Position numbers and translations under genes: made by a program
From: Triparma columacea
Lineage: Eukaryota; Sar; Bolidophyceae; Parmales; Triparmaceae
Assembly: GCA_030267965.1 (NCBI GenBank)
Contig: BRYA01000054.1
Location: forward strand, 32,940 to 61,118
DNA length: 28,179 bases
Direction of reading: 5' to 3'
In this document: positions 1 to 5,550 of the stretch, one piece after another
Position numbering within the stretch: the stretch's first letter is position 1
Layout of the letters: each line of letters opens with the position of its first letter
Notes under the pieces: model-generated
Told to the model about the DNA's origin: nothing
Database searches by the model: none
Seen by the model: only the letters and a program-made list of their open reading frames with translations

Positions 1-186
1 TCCTTCATCAACGACATCTTCGAGCGCATCGCCGGAGAGGCCGGAAAGCTCGCCAAGTACAACAAGAAGGCCACCCTCTCCTCCAGGGAGATCCAGACTT
101 CCGTCAGGCTCATGCTACCCGGAGAGCTCGCCAAGCACGCCGTCAGTGAGGGCACCAAGGCCGTCACCAAGTTCTCCTCCGCTTAA
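1..186 (+). CDS. H2B: Histone H2B, C-terminal part (5' end outside window)
   Basis: Core nucleosome histone that pairs with H2A in chromatin. The window opens inside the gene. The first frame reads straight through 61 codons to TAA. It carries the conserved C-terminal half of the H2B histone fold: the [18 protein letters not shown] helix, the [15 protein letters not shown] segment, and the [18 protein letters not shown]-terminal helix (the site region for H2B ubiquitylation in the family), ending in TKFSSA. The N-terminal tail and start are off the window. No metazoan-type histone 3' hairpin is seen after the stop. The neighbouring transporter gene is convergent, with 127 bp between the two stop codons. 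Identification is secure; the copy or variant type cannot be told from this part. Confidence 0.96.
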   Translation, partial: SFINDIFERIAGEAGKLAKYNKKATLSSREIQTSVRLMLPGELAKHAVSEGTKAVTKFSSA

Positions 187-313
187 ATACCGTTTGAAAC
201 ATATTCGAACTGTCCTGTGTATCATAATGTATCCTTGTAACGCTTGAAAATTAAAAGTCTTTTTTTCTTCAACAATGTTGACAGTAACTACTTGCACCTT
301 CTTGCCATTGCCA

Positions 314-1681
314 TCACCGTCTGTCAGCCTTCGCTATAGACTTTCTTTTGATCTGGTATCCAATCACCGAGAACACGAGCGTTGCGCCGCACAGCGACTT
401 GATGCTCATGGCGTGATGGAAATACATCGCAGACAGAGTGATGGAAAAAATCTGGCGGGTCGTCATAATTAGGCTGAATGTGACCGGACCGAACTCCTTG
501 ATCGTCCTAAATATGAAGAGCTGGCCAGTGGCAGAGGTAATCGAGGTGATGAAGTTGTACCAAAATGCCACAGGGTTTTGACCCAGGAACTCAATAATGA
601 CAGGGAGCTCCCCCGACGTAAGGAGACCAAGAGACGTGAAGAAGATGGCGAATGAGTTCACTCCGAACATCATCTGGAAACTGTCCACGTTGGCCTTTCC
701 ATACCGCTGGTAAATCTTCGACTGCCAGTTGGAGGTGAAGGCGTCGCAGCAAATGTAGCATGTCAGAAAGATGATCCCGATAGCCTCGCTGCCAGCCTGA
801 TCGCCGGAGTGTTTCTTGGTATAGTAAGAAAAGATGAATACACCAAGGGTTATGAGAACGGCCTCGAAGTAATCCTGAGAGGGGGGGGGGAGAGGGCGGA
901 GGTCAAATTGGGGAGGTATTTTATGAGAATGTCAGATCACGGAGTAGAGCATTACGAAGCGACAAAACAATGGGGTATAAATTGCGTTAACGAGCGCCAC
1001 GACGCTGGTAAAGCTTGCTTGAACGTTTGCCTTCCCTCATTCTCCCTCCCTTCCTCCCCCCCCCACGCACCTTCGAACCGTACACCGTGCCCTTGAGAAG
1101 CCGCCCCATAATCATCACGGGTATGATCTTACTACTCTTGAAGATCGTCTGCACTGGAAAAGAGACGAATTTGAGGGCATTGTACTGAGACCAACTGGAG
1201 AATGTATTGGACAGGGCGCAGGGAGCAAAGGAGAGGAGGGGAGCAGCCCCATTTGACACGGTGCCGTGACGGTTCTTCACCGCAACGTACGCCACAATTA
1301 TAGCTACCACTCGATTAGAGAAGACCGCAAAAGCTGTTAGGAGAAGGGGATGGGTGGGTGGGTGAGATGGGGAGCGGAAGGGGAAGAGAGAAGAGAGAAG
1401 AAAGAGACAGACAAAACCTACACCCCACTACTTCACTCACCGGCCGAAGGAAAACGGCCGTCAGGAACCATCGGAGTCGGGCTGAACTGCGTCGTCATCA
1501 GTGACTCCTGACAAAATCCCCAGGTCAAGTAACTAATCTGGAGCCCAATGAAGCATACCAACAACTCAGCGGCCCTACTAGGCGACTGCACATGAGCGTT
1601 TATCATATGATTAACTAGGGGTTCTCTCTGATCGGAATGATGTGTTGGAAGGACCTCAAAAGGTGATGGTTTGTTTGTCAT
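314..1681 (-). CDS. SLC35B: SLC35B2/B3-type nucleotide (PAPS) transporter, three exons
   Basis: Multi-pass Golgi/ER antiporter of the UAA (SLC35B) family; the closest features match 3'-phosphoadenosine 5'-phosphosulfate transporters, which supply sulfotransferases. Exons on the minus strand are 1681-1441, 1333-1071 and 874-314. Phases agree and give 354 residues. Diagnostic motifs are a first-helix NRVVAI, then FSSWSQYNALKFVSFPVQT (about 120-140), DAFTSNWQ (212-219), DSFQMMFGVN (232-241) and FGPVTFSLIMTTRQ (296-309), in the same order as in SLC35B2. The C-terminus is basic (KRKSIAKADRR). Donors are GTGAGT and GTGCGT; acceptors are AACAG and CTCAG. Intron 2 (1334-1440) is a copy of a sequence also found inside a tRNA gene at 3395-3502. 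Substrate is inferred from family only; a nucleotide-sugar substrate is the alternative. Confidence 0.88.
1334..1440 (-). repeat. Introner-like intron (107 nt), copy in the transporter gene
   Basis: Second intron of the SLC35B-type gene, read on the minus strand: donor GTGAGTGAAG, pyrimidine-rich body, acceptor CCTTCTCCTAACAG. Positions 1339-1430 match 3396-3485 almost base for base on the same strand. By eye there are about four substitutions plus two repeat-length indels in the GGGT and AGAGAAG tracts. The second copy lies inside a tRNA-Pro gene. Only the extreme donor and acceptor ends differ. The homology is seen directly; calling it a mobile intron is inference. Confidence 0.85.
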
Positions 1682-1910
1682 TGCCGCTGAGCAAGCGCGA
1701 TCAACTAATTTAAAATATGTTCCAATTTGTAGTTTGTGTTAGTGTATCTTGAGAACTATAGCATTAATAGGCGATTTGGGTCTCTTGGAGGCGAAAAATG
1801 GCGGTATTGAAGCAAAATACACACAGAAATTGGATTTGAAAATTTGTTGAAATTGGAAGACCCCCACCCTTATCCTTACACAACCTCCCGCTTTGGCTAC
1901 GGCTCCGCTC

Positions 1911-1940
1911 TCTCTCTCTGTCTCTCTCTGTCTCTCTCTT
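1911..1940 (+). repeat. TCTCTCTCTG decamer repeat, three units
   Basis: Three tandem copies of a ten-base pyrimidine unit (the third ends in T) just upstream of the hotdog-protein start at 1952. It lies in the 270-bp divergent spacer between that gene and the transporter. It may sit in the 5' leader or promoter. No function can be read from it. Confidence 0.7.
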
Positions 1941-1951
1941 CGATTTAGTGG

Positions 1952-3036
1952 ATGGTTGAGGGTTTGGATCGTGTTAGGGTTATATATCTTGTTTTCGCAG
2001 TTCTTGCTGCCGCTCCCGTTGCAATCTACTCTTTCTCTAGGGTTAGGTCGAAGAAGATGTCGCTGTCAAAGCTTGAGGTCCTGAATACGTTTCTGAGAGT
2101 AACACATAAAGTGATGCCGCTAGGGTTTGGAGCACTGTTTCATGTGGTGCCTTCCGAGGTTAGCAAGTCGAACAAGGTTACAGTTAGGATGAAAGTTCCA
2201 AATCACCTGTGCATTGGGCCGGCAGGCTCTGGTGGCATGCCCCTCTCTGTCCTCATGTCACTGTTTGATGATATCTCAACGTGGTCCTGTGTGACCTCTG
2301 AGGCCAAGAAGCGTCCGGGAGTAAGCGTATTTTTGGAGGCGAAGTGGCGAGCGACGTCGGACGGTGTGCCCCCGAGAGCGACGATCCTGCCGCCGGGGAG
2401 GGAAGTACGGATTGAGTCAAGCATGATGAAGAGGTGAGAATGAAATGTAGCGGAGCTGATAGGGGTTGCCCCTCACCATCCTAACCTAGCGCTGATCGCA
2501 GGGGAAGACAGATGTCCTTCATGAACATCGAATGCAGAGACGACAAAAGCGACGAGCTTCTCGCTGAGGGCCGCCACACCAAGTTTCTCCCCATGGGCTT
2601 CGGGTATGAATTCTTGTTTGAACACCTGTTCCCCTTCGCTGATCTAATAAGCAAGGCCGTGGGAAAGGAGGGCAAGAGGAACGATAGGCTAATCGAGGGG
2701 GCAAGTAAAAAGAGTATCATGTCGCACATTGGTGAGCTCAAGTGGAGCGAGGATAAGGTGGGAGTCGCAGAGGCGACCTTCAAGGTTCTGCCGATACACA
2801 AGAACCCAATGGGTGGGATGCACGGCGGGGCACAGAGCGTCCTTGCCCAGCTCGCTGCGGAGGAGCTCATGAAGGGCACCAAGGTTGGCGTGAAAGAAAT
2901 GAACATGACATATATGAGCATGGGGAAGGGTGAGGTCATAGTTGAGGCTTCGCAGGGAGGGAGCGGGGATGTCAAGGTAACACTAAGAAGAAAGAAGGGG
3001 GGAGGTGTGGTGTCCGAGGGCGTGTTTAATTTTTGA
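1952..3036 (+). CDS. Tandem hotdog-fold (PaaI/thioesterase-like) protein, two exons
   Basis: Probable acyl-CoA or acyl-ACP thioesterase-like protein. Exons 1952-2433 and 2502-3036, joined in phase (AG|GTGAGA .. TCGCAG|G), encode 338 residues. A hydrophobic stretch at about residues 8-28 looks like a signal anchor or the start of an organelle leader. The first half contains a hotdog-like block (NHLCIGPAGSGGMPLSVLMS, then LFDDIST). The second half contains the clearer PaaI-type signature NPMGGMHGGAQSVLAQLA with the HGG motif, followed by strands ending VKVTLRRKKGGG. Two hotdog units in one chain is a known arrangement in acyl-CoA thioesterases. The start at 1952 is the first ATG in frame; an internal ATG at 2057 would remove the hydrophobic segment. 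Substrate and location are not known. Confidence 0.75.
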
Positions 3037-3143
3037 ACGTTGGAATAGAATAATACAATAAAGGTGGGAGGGAATAGAATAAGCATTGTTTGTAGAACAA
3101 CATAAATTTTAGATTAGATTAGATTCAACCGACGTGATCAATA

Positions 3144-3230
3144 CGCGGGAAAGGCAGAGTCGCACTGCTGGCCTTTTAAAACCCCACAGGTTTGAAGCCT
3201 GTACTCCGCACTGGCGAAGGTCATTCCCGC
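3144..3230 (-). tRNA. trnU-TCA: tRNA-Sec (anticodon UCA), 87 nt
   Basis: Selenocysteine tRNA, which reads UGA in selenoprotein mRNAs. On the minus strand the 87-nt sequence folds in the eukaryotic 9+4 form. The acceptor is GCGGGAATG with CTTTCCCGC, including the U-U mismatch next to the ninth pair that is also present in the animal tRNA. The D-stem has six pairs, CTTCGC with GCGGAG, and a four-base loop. The anticodon arm is ACAGG-CTTCAAA-CCTGT with UCA. The variable arm is long (GGTTT, loop TAAA, AGGCC). The T-stem is GCAG/CTGC and the discriminator is G. The T-loop reads TGCGACT, lacking the usual second T, so its B box is weak. No T4 run lies within about 100 nt downstream. A TATA-like segment lies about 23-36 nt upstream. 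It implies the organism makes selenoproteins. Confidence 0.94.
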
Positions 3231-3252
3231 GAAAGAATTGGCGAAGACACCC

Positions 3253-3266
3253 TTAAAATAATTTAA
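3253..3266 (-). promoter_or_regulatory. TATA-like element upstream of tRNA-Sec
   Basis: On the minus strand the AT-only run TTAAATTATTTTAA lies 23-36 nt before the first base of tRNA-Sec. In animals tRNA-Sec is driven by a TATA box near -30 and a proximal element near -65 rather than by internal boxes alone. The weak internal B box of this gene makes a similar external promoter plausible. Inference from position and composition. Confidence 0.45.
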
Positions 3267-3270
3267 GGTT

Positions 3271-3282
3271 GACCATCGGGAC
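3271..3282 (-). pseudogene. 12-nt remnant of a third tRNA-Pro 5' end
   Basis: On the minus strand GTCCCGATGGTC is identical to the first 12 bases of the two tRNA-Pro genes and follows the same upstream element (3295-3343) at the same spacing. After it the sequence switches to the AT-rich leader of tRNA-Sec. It looks like a tandem unit truncated just inside its tRNA. It is too short to stand without that context. Confidence 0.55.
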
Positions 3283-3294
3283 AAAGAAGTGGAA

Positions 3295-3343
3295 GGTGTG
3301 GTTTTGACGCCAGCATCGACAGGCGATGTGTACTCCGACCACC
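3295..3343 (-). repeat. Structured upstream element, copy A (before tRNA-Sec)
   Basis: Forty-nine bases nearly identical to copies B (3577-3625) and C (3896-3944). On the minus strand it begins GGTGGTCGG, contains a CATCG/CGATG hairpin, and ends CAAAACCACACC so that GTGGT and ACCAC can close an outer stem. It lies 65-113 nt upstream of tRNA-Sec, near where a proximal sequence element would sit. It immediately follows the T6 terminator of tRNA-Pro copy 2. Confidence 0.75.
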
Positions 3344-3347
3344 GACC

Positions 3348-3353
3348 AAAAAA
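3348..3353 (-). terminator. Pol III terminator (T6) of tRNA-Pro copy 2
   Basis: On the minus strand GCTATC is followed by six T residues, 32 nt past the last tRNA base at 3385. The same GCTATC-T6 string follows tRNA-Pro copy 1, although the rest of the trailer has diverged. This supports a real Pol III transcription unit. Confidence 0.75.
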
Positions 3354-3384
3354 GATAGCAAGCGAGCTGTTGAAGCTTGTGTTT

Positions 3385-3564
3385 GGTCCCGACCCTAGGA
3401 GAAGGAGATGGGTGGGTGGGTGGGTGAGATGGGGAGCGGAAGGGGAAGAGAGAAGAAAGAGTCGGACAAAACATACACCCCACTAATTCGCAGACGACTT
3501 ACGGGATTCGAACCCGGGGCCCCGTCCACCCGAAAGACGGATCATACCACTAGACCATCGGGAC
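3385..3564 (-). tRNA. trnP-CGG: tRNA-Pro (CGG) copy 2, interrupted in the T-stem
   Basis: Proline tRNA for CCG codons. The 5' exon, 3564-3503 (62 nt), contains acceptor strand GTCCCGA, the D-arm with A box TGGTCTAGTGG, anticodon arm CGTCT-TTCGGGT-GGACG (anticodon CGG) and a T-arm with B box GGTTCGAATCC. It then breaks off after CCC. The 3' exon, 3394-3385 (10 nt), reads GGTCGGGACC. It completes the CCGGG/CCCGG T-stem and gives seven perfect acceptor pairs with discriminator C, as usual for eukaryotic tRNA-Pro. The joined length is 72 nt. The 108-nt gap begins GTAAGT and ends CCTAG. The gap carries one TTTT on the transcribed strand, which could stop Pol III early. Both exon sequences are identical to those of copy 1. 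Function is strongly suggested but splicing is unproven. Confidence 0.82.
3395..3502 (-). repeat. Introner-like intron (108 nt) inside tRNA-Pro copy 2
   Basis: Insert between T-stem positions 63 and 64 of the tRNA. On the minus strand it runs GTAAGTCGTCTGCGAATTAG .. CTCCTTCTCCTAG. It has a consensus spliceosomal donor, a long C/T-rich 3' half and an AG end. The segment 3396-3485 is homologous to intron 2 of the transporter gene (1339-1430), on the same strand and at nearly the same total length (108 against 107 nt). Confidence 0.85.
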
Positions 3565-3576
3565 AGCGAAGTGGAA

Positions 3577-3625
3577 GGTGTGGTTTTGACGCCAGCATCG
3601 ACAGGCGATGTGTTCTCCGACCACC
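3577..3625 (-). repeat. Structured upstream element, copy B (before tRNA-Pro copy 2)
   Basis: Same 49-base element as copies A and C with one difference by eye (GGAGAAC instead of GGAGTAC on the minus strand). It ends 13 nt before the tRNA-Pro start at 3564 and directly follows the T6 of the upstream gene, so it fills the whole Pol III inter-gene space. Confidence 0.8.
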
Positions 3626-3629
3626 GACC

Positions 3630-3635
3630 AAAAAA
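3630..3635 (-). terminator. Pol III terminator (T6) of tRNA-Pro copy 1
   Basis: On the minus strand GCTATC is followed by T6, 29 nt past the end of tRNA-Pro copy 1 at 3664. The 28-nt trailer before it can form a short AGCG/CGCT hairpin. The matching terminator in the other copy argues for selection on the unit. Confidence 0.78.
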
Positions 3636-3663
3636 GATAGCGTAGCGACGCTGACAAGAAGCT

Positions 3664-3883
3664 GGTCCCGACCTGCAGCGAGGGAGGCGAGAGTTAAAGG
3701 ATGTAGGTTGGAAGGGGTGTGAGGGTTTGGGGAGAGGGGGAATTGCAGGAGTGGCAGAATCGAGTTGGCGTGGTAGAAAGGGCGACACAGAGGGGCGACA
3801 TCACAGCTTTTTTAACGTACCGGGATTCGAACCCGGGGCCCCGTCCACCCGAAAGACGGATCATACCACTAGACCATCGGGAC
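3664..3883 (-). tRNA. trnP-CGG: tRNA-Pro (CGG) copy 1, interrupted in the T-stem
   Basis: Second proline tRNA gene with anticodon CGG. The 5' exon, 3883-3821 (63 nt), is identical to that of copy 2 plus one more G, ending CCCG. The 3' exon, 3672-3664 (9 nt), is GTCGGGACC. Joined, they give the same 72-nt cloverleaf with a perfect seven-pair acceptor, an intact T-stem and discriminator C. The gap (3673-3820, 148 nt) starts GTACGT and ends CGCTGCAG. It is unrelated in sequence to the copy 2 gap. A and B boxes lie wholly in the 5' exon, so transcription need not be disturbed. No T4 run lies inside this gap on the transcribed strand. It is preceded by upstream element C and followed by a T6 run. 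Canonical nuclear tRNA introns sit next to the anticodon, so this position is atypical. Confidence 0.85.
3673..3820 (-). other. GT-AG intron-like insert (148 nt) in tRNA-Pro copy 1
   Basis: Read on the minus strand it has donor GTACGTTAAAAAAGC, a C-rich 3' half containing CATCCTTTAACTCTCGCC as a possible branch region, and acceptor CCTCGCTGCAG. It is bounded exactly by the two halves of the tRNA. I found no second copy of it in the window. Confidence 0.8.
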
Positions 3884-3895
3884 AGCGAAGTGGAA

Positions 3896-3944
3896 GGTGT
3901 GGTTTTGACGCCAGCATCGACAGGCGATGTGTACTCCGACCACC
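3896..3944 (-). repeat. Structured upstream element, copy C (before tRNA-Pro copy 1)
   Basis: Forty-nine bases matching copies A and B. It ends 13 nt before the tRNA-Pro start at 3883. The hairpin CATCG-CCTGT-CGATG lies between conserved flanks CGGAGTAC and TGGCGTCAAA, and the outer GTGGT/ACCAC stem can close the whole unit. Confidence 0.8.
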
Positions 3945-3973
3945 GACCAACCCTCTTCTCTCGCAACGCAGGT

Positions 3974-4025
3974 GGTGTGGTTTTGACACCAGTGCCGTCT
4001 GAAGACGACACGTACTCCGACCACC
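3974..4025 (-). repeat. Structured upstream element, diverged copy D
   Basis: Fifty-two bases with the same outer ends (GGTGGTCGGAGTAC .. CAAAACCACACC on the minus strand) but a different central arm. GTGTCGTC-TTCA-GACGGCAC pairs over eight positions with one G-T pair, in place of the CATCG/CGATG arm of the other copies. The pairing is kept while the bases have changed. No tRNA follows it directly; element C begins about 30 nt further on. Confidence 0.7.
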
Positions 4026-4790
4026 ACCTGTGAGCCACTAATCCTACTCGCACTCTCGCCTAAGATGTGAAATAGCCCTCGTCGTGTACCACTCCCCGTA
4101 AAGGGAGGGAAGACTAATAACTTTCTTAACAGGCCTTCCCGTCTCACCCGAACCCCTGCTCCCCGGTAAAGGATCGCGGCAATAGGGAACGGACGAGGCG
4201 GTAGGAGGGGGACTTGCGTCCAAGCGGCCATCGAGGAACTTCCCCAGCATCTAAATGACCGACATTCGTGCCGCAAGGCAGAGGAAAGCGATCGACACCG
4301 TAAGTCTGGGGTCAAGAGGAGGGCGGGCGGGAGGGCTGAGGTTAGATTCAGGGTAATTTTTACAAGTGGGAATGACGACAGCGGAAAATGTCGTGAGATT
4401 GTTAAAAGAACAACTTTCCGAAACAAGTCCGAGGGTCTCGCACCCCACACCTGGTTTTTCAGAGGAGTTTTAAGACGTACAAGGGGCACATCGACAAAGA
4501 GATAGTCACAGAGGCCCAATAATAGGCCACTGGCACCTCAAACGATCGTGAACCTCACAAATATATTTTAGTTAAAATTCGCCCTTCTTGGATCATCGTA
4601 CGGTACAAAATTCGGCCAAAGAGTACAAGAGACTACAACAAAAGACGGTAACGCACCTTTATCACATTCGGACGAAAGGTACGCCTCATAAGAGGGGGAA
4701 AAGGACTGGCCTCCAGGGTGCAATTCTGGGTGCATTTCTGGGGCAAAGTGACACAGTGAGTGAGGGCCATCCCACACACTTCTGAACAGC
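4026..4790. other. 765 bp with no confident gene
   Basis: Both strands carry only short, arginine-rich open frames without recognisable domains. On the plus strand an ATG at 4255 opens a 15-codon frame ending at a good donor (ACC|GTAAGT at 4300). A separate frame without an ATG stays open from about 4166 to 4503. Intron-like GT..CTAAT..AG strings occur at about 4031-4066 and 4098-4132. I could not assemble these into a convincing protein. I found no tRNA, U6, 5S or other RNA by eye. It may hold the 5' exons of the 4791-5297 gene or an unrecognised RNA. Confidence 0.5.
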
Positions 4791-5297
4791 ATGGTGCGAG
4801 GAATGGTTGGGACGATGCGACGTGTGAATGTACGACCTTTCAGCAATAAGGGTGGACGACTCGTCGAGACTCACTCTACCATACTTCCATCCCTGAAAAA
4901 GGTCTTGCTCGCATTGTTGGCGCCCCCCACTCCTATAAGCACGATAACACCCGGAAGACTTTACGCGGCGAAAGGGAATCGAGGGGCACCAATCCTCACC
5001 TTGAAGCTGTCACCCTTATCTTCCCCTGATAAGGAAGAAAATTGTCGCTTCCGAGTGTTGTGTCGGGAGGAGAGCAAGGTACAGGAGGTCTTTCTGTCGA
5101 CGGGTTCAGAACAGATGTCAAGGTCGAAGCTAGCAGGCGTATTTACCAACATCCTCAAGAAGGAGATACGGAAAAATAAAGTAAAAATTGTTCTTTCAAA
5201 GGACAAAAAGGTAAAGAAAGAAGGGGGTGACGATAAAGAGGACCCTCTCTTCTACAATCCATTTACTGCCCCCTTCCTTAGACGTCGCTCCTCGTAA
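4791..5297 (+). CDS. Small basic hypothetical protein, possibly mitochondrial
   Basis: A 168-codon frame starting at the first ATG after an in-frame region of stops. The first 30 residues are rich in R, S and V without acidic residues (MRRVNVRPFSNKGG). They contain an R-x-F-S string of the type seen at mitochondrial presequence cleavage sites. The middle (about 95-140) reads like a small alpha/beta domain, VQEVFLSTGS followed by RSKLAGVFTNILKKEIRK. This faintly recalls SpoVS/Alba-like proteins but lacks their conserved glycine/alanine core, so no family is assigned. The tail is lysine-rich and ends PFTAPFLRRRSS. Upstream exons are possible. It is convergent with the CCR4 gene, 253 bp between stops. 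A chance frame cannot be excluded. Confidence 0.45.
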   Translation: MVRGMVGTMRRVNVRPFSNKGGRLVETHSTILPSLKKVLLALLAPPTPISTITPGRLYAAKGNRGAPILTLKLSPLSSPDKEENCRFRVLCREESKVQEVFLSTGSEQMSRSKLAGVFTNILKKEIRKNKVKIVLSKDKKVKKEGGDDKEDPLFYNPFTAPFLRRRSS

Positions 5298-5550
5298 TAG
5301 AAAAAAAATGTTGTTGTGAATTGAAGAAACAAAAACGTTTCAAAACTGTTCCTCCTTTTAACCCTTCCCTCAACCATGCCACTCAACCGTGCCCCTAAAC
5401 AAACTAAATCTCTAGCCTCCTCTCTCATCTCTTCGTTCCTTAAACCTCTCCTTTCCTCCCCTCTCCTACATTCCCAGTTATTATAATATGCCCCCCCCTC
5501 CTCCCCGCCCCGCTCTCCCCACCCCCCCACCCCTCACTCCCCACTCCTCA

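Noticed and set aside
3110..3126. AGATT repeat as telomeric remnant
   Set aside because: Only three units and not a known telomere sequence; more likely a chance microsatellite in the 3' UTR region.
3271..3950. tRNA-derived SINE family
   Set aside because: At first the tRNA-Pro units looked like SINE heads with broken acceptors. The exact 3' exons, intact cloverleaves after joining and T6 terminators fit interrupted genes better, and no poly(A) or common tail follows.
3295..4025. CRISPR-like array of spaced repeats
   Set aside because: Repeats are separated by tRNA genes of unequal length in a eukaryotic genome; no spacers of constant size.
3408..4053. Overlapping open frames with PGFEPGAPSTRKTDHTTRPSG-like text on both strands
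   Set aside because: These are translations of the tRNA-Pro genes and their flanking repeats, not proteins; the same text appears in each tRNA copy.
3869..4519. 216-codon minus-strand frame
   Set aside because: Runs through the structured repeat copies and tRNA leader, no recognisable domain, Leu/Pro/Arg-rich composition as expected of a chance frame.
4568..4874. Short minus-strand and plus-strand frames before the 4791 gene
   Set aside because: No domain, no consistent splice phase with the 4791 frame; a 34-nt putative intron at 4756-4789 leaves the wrong frame.
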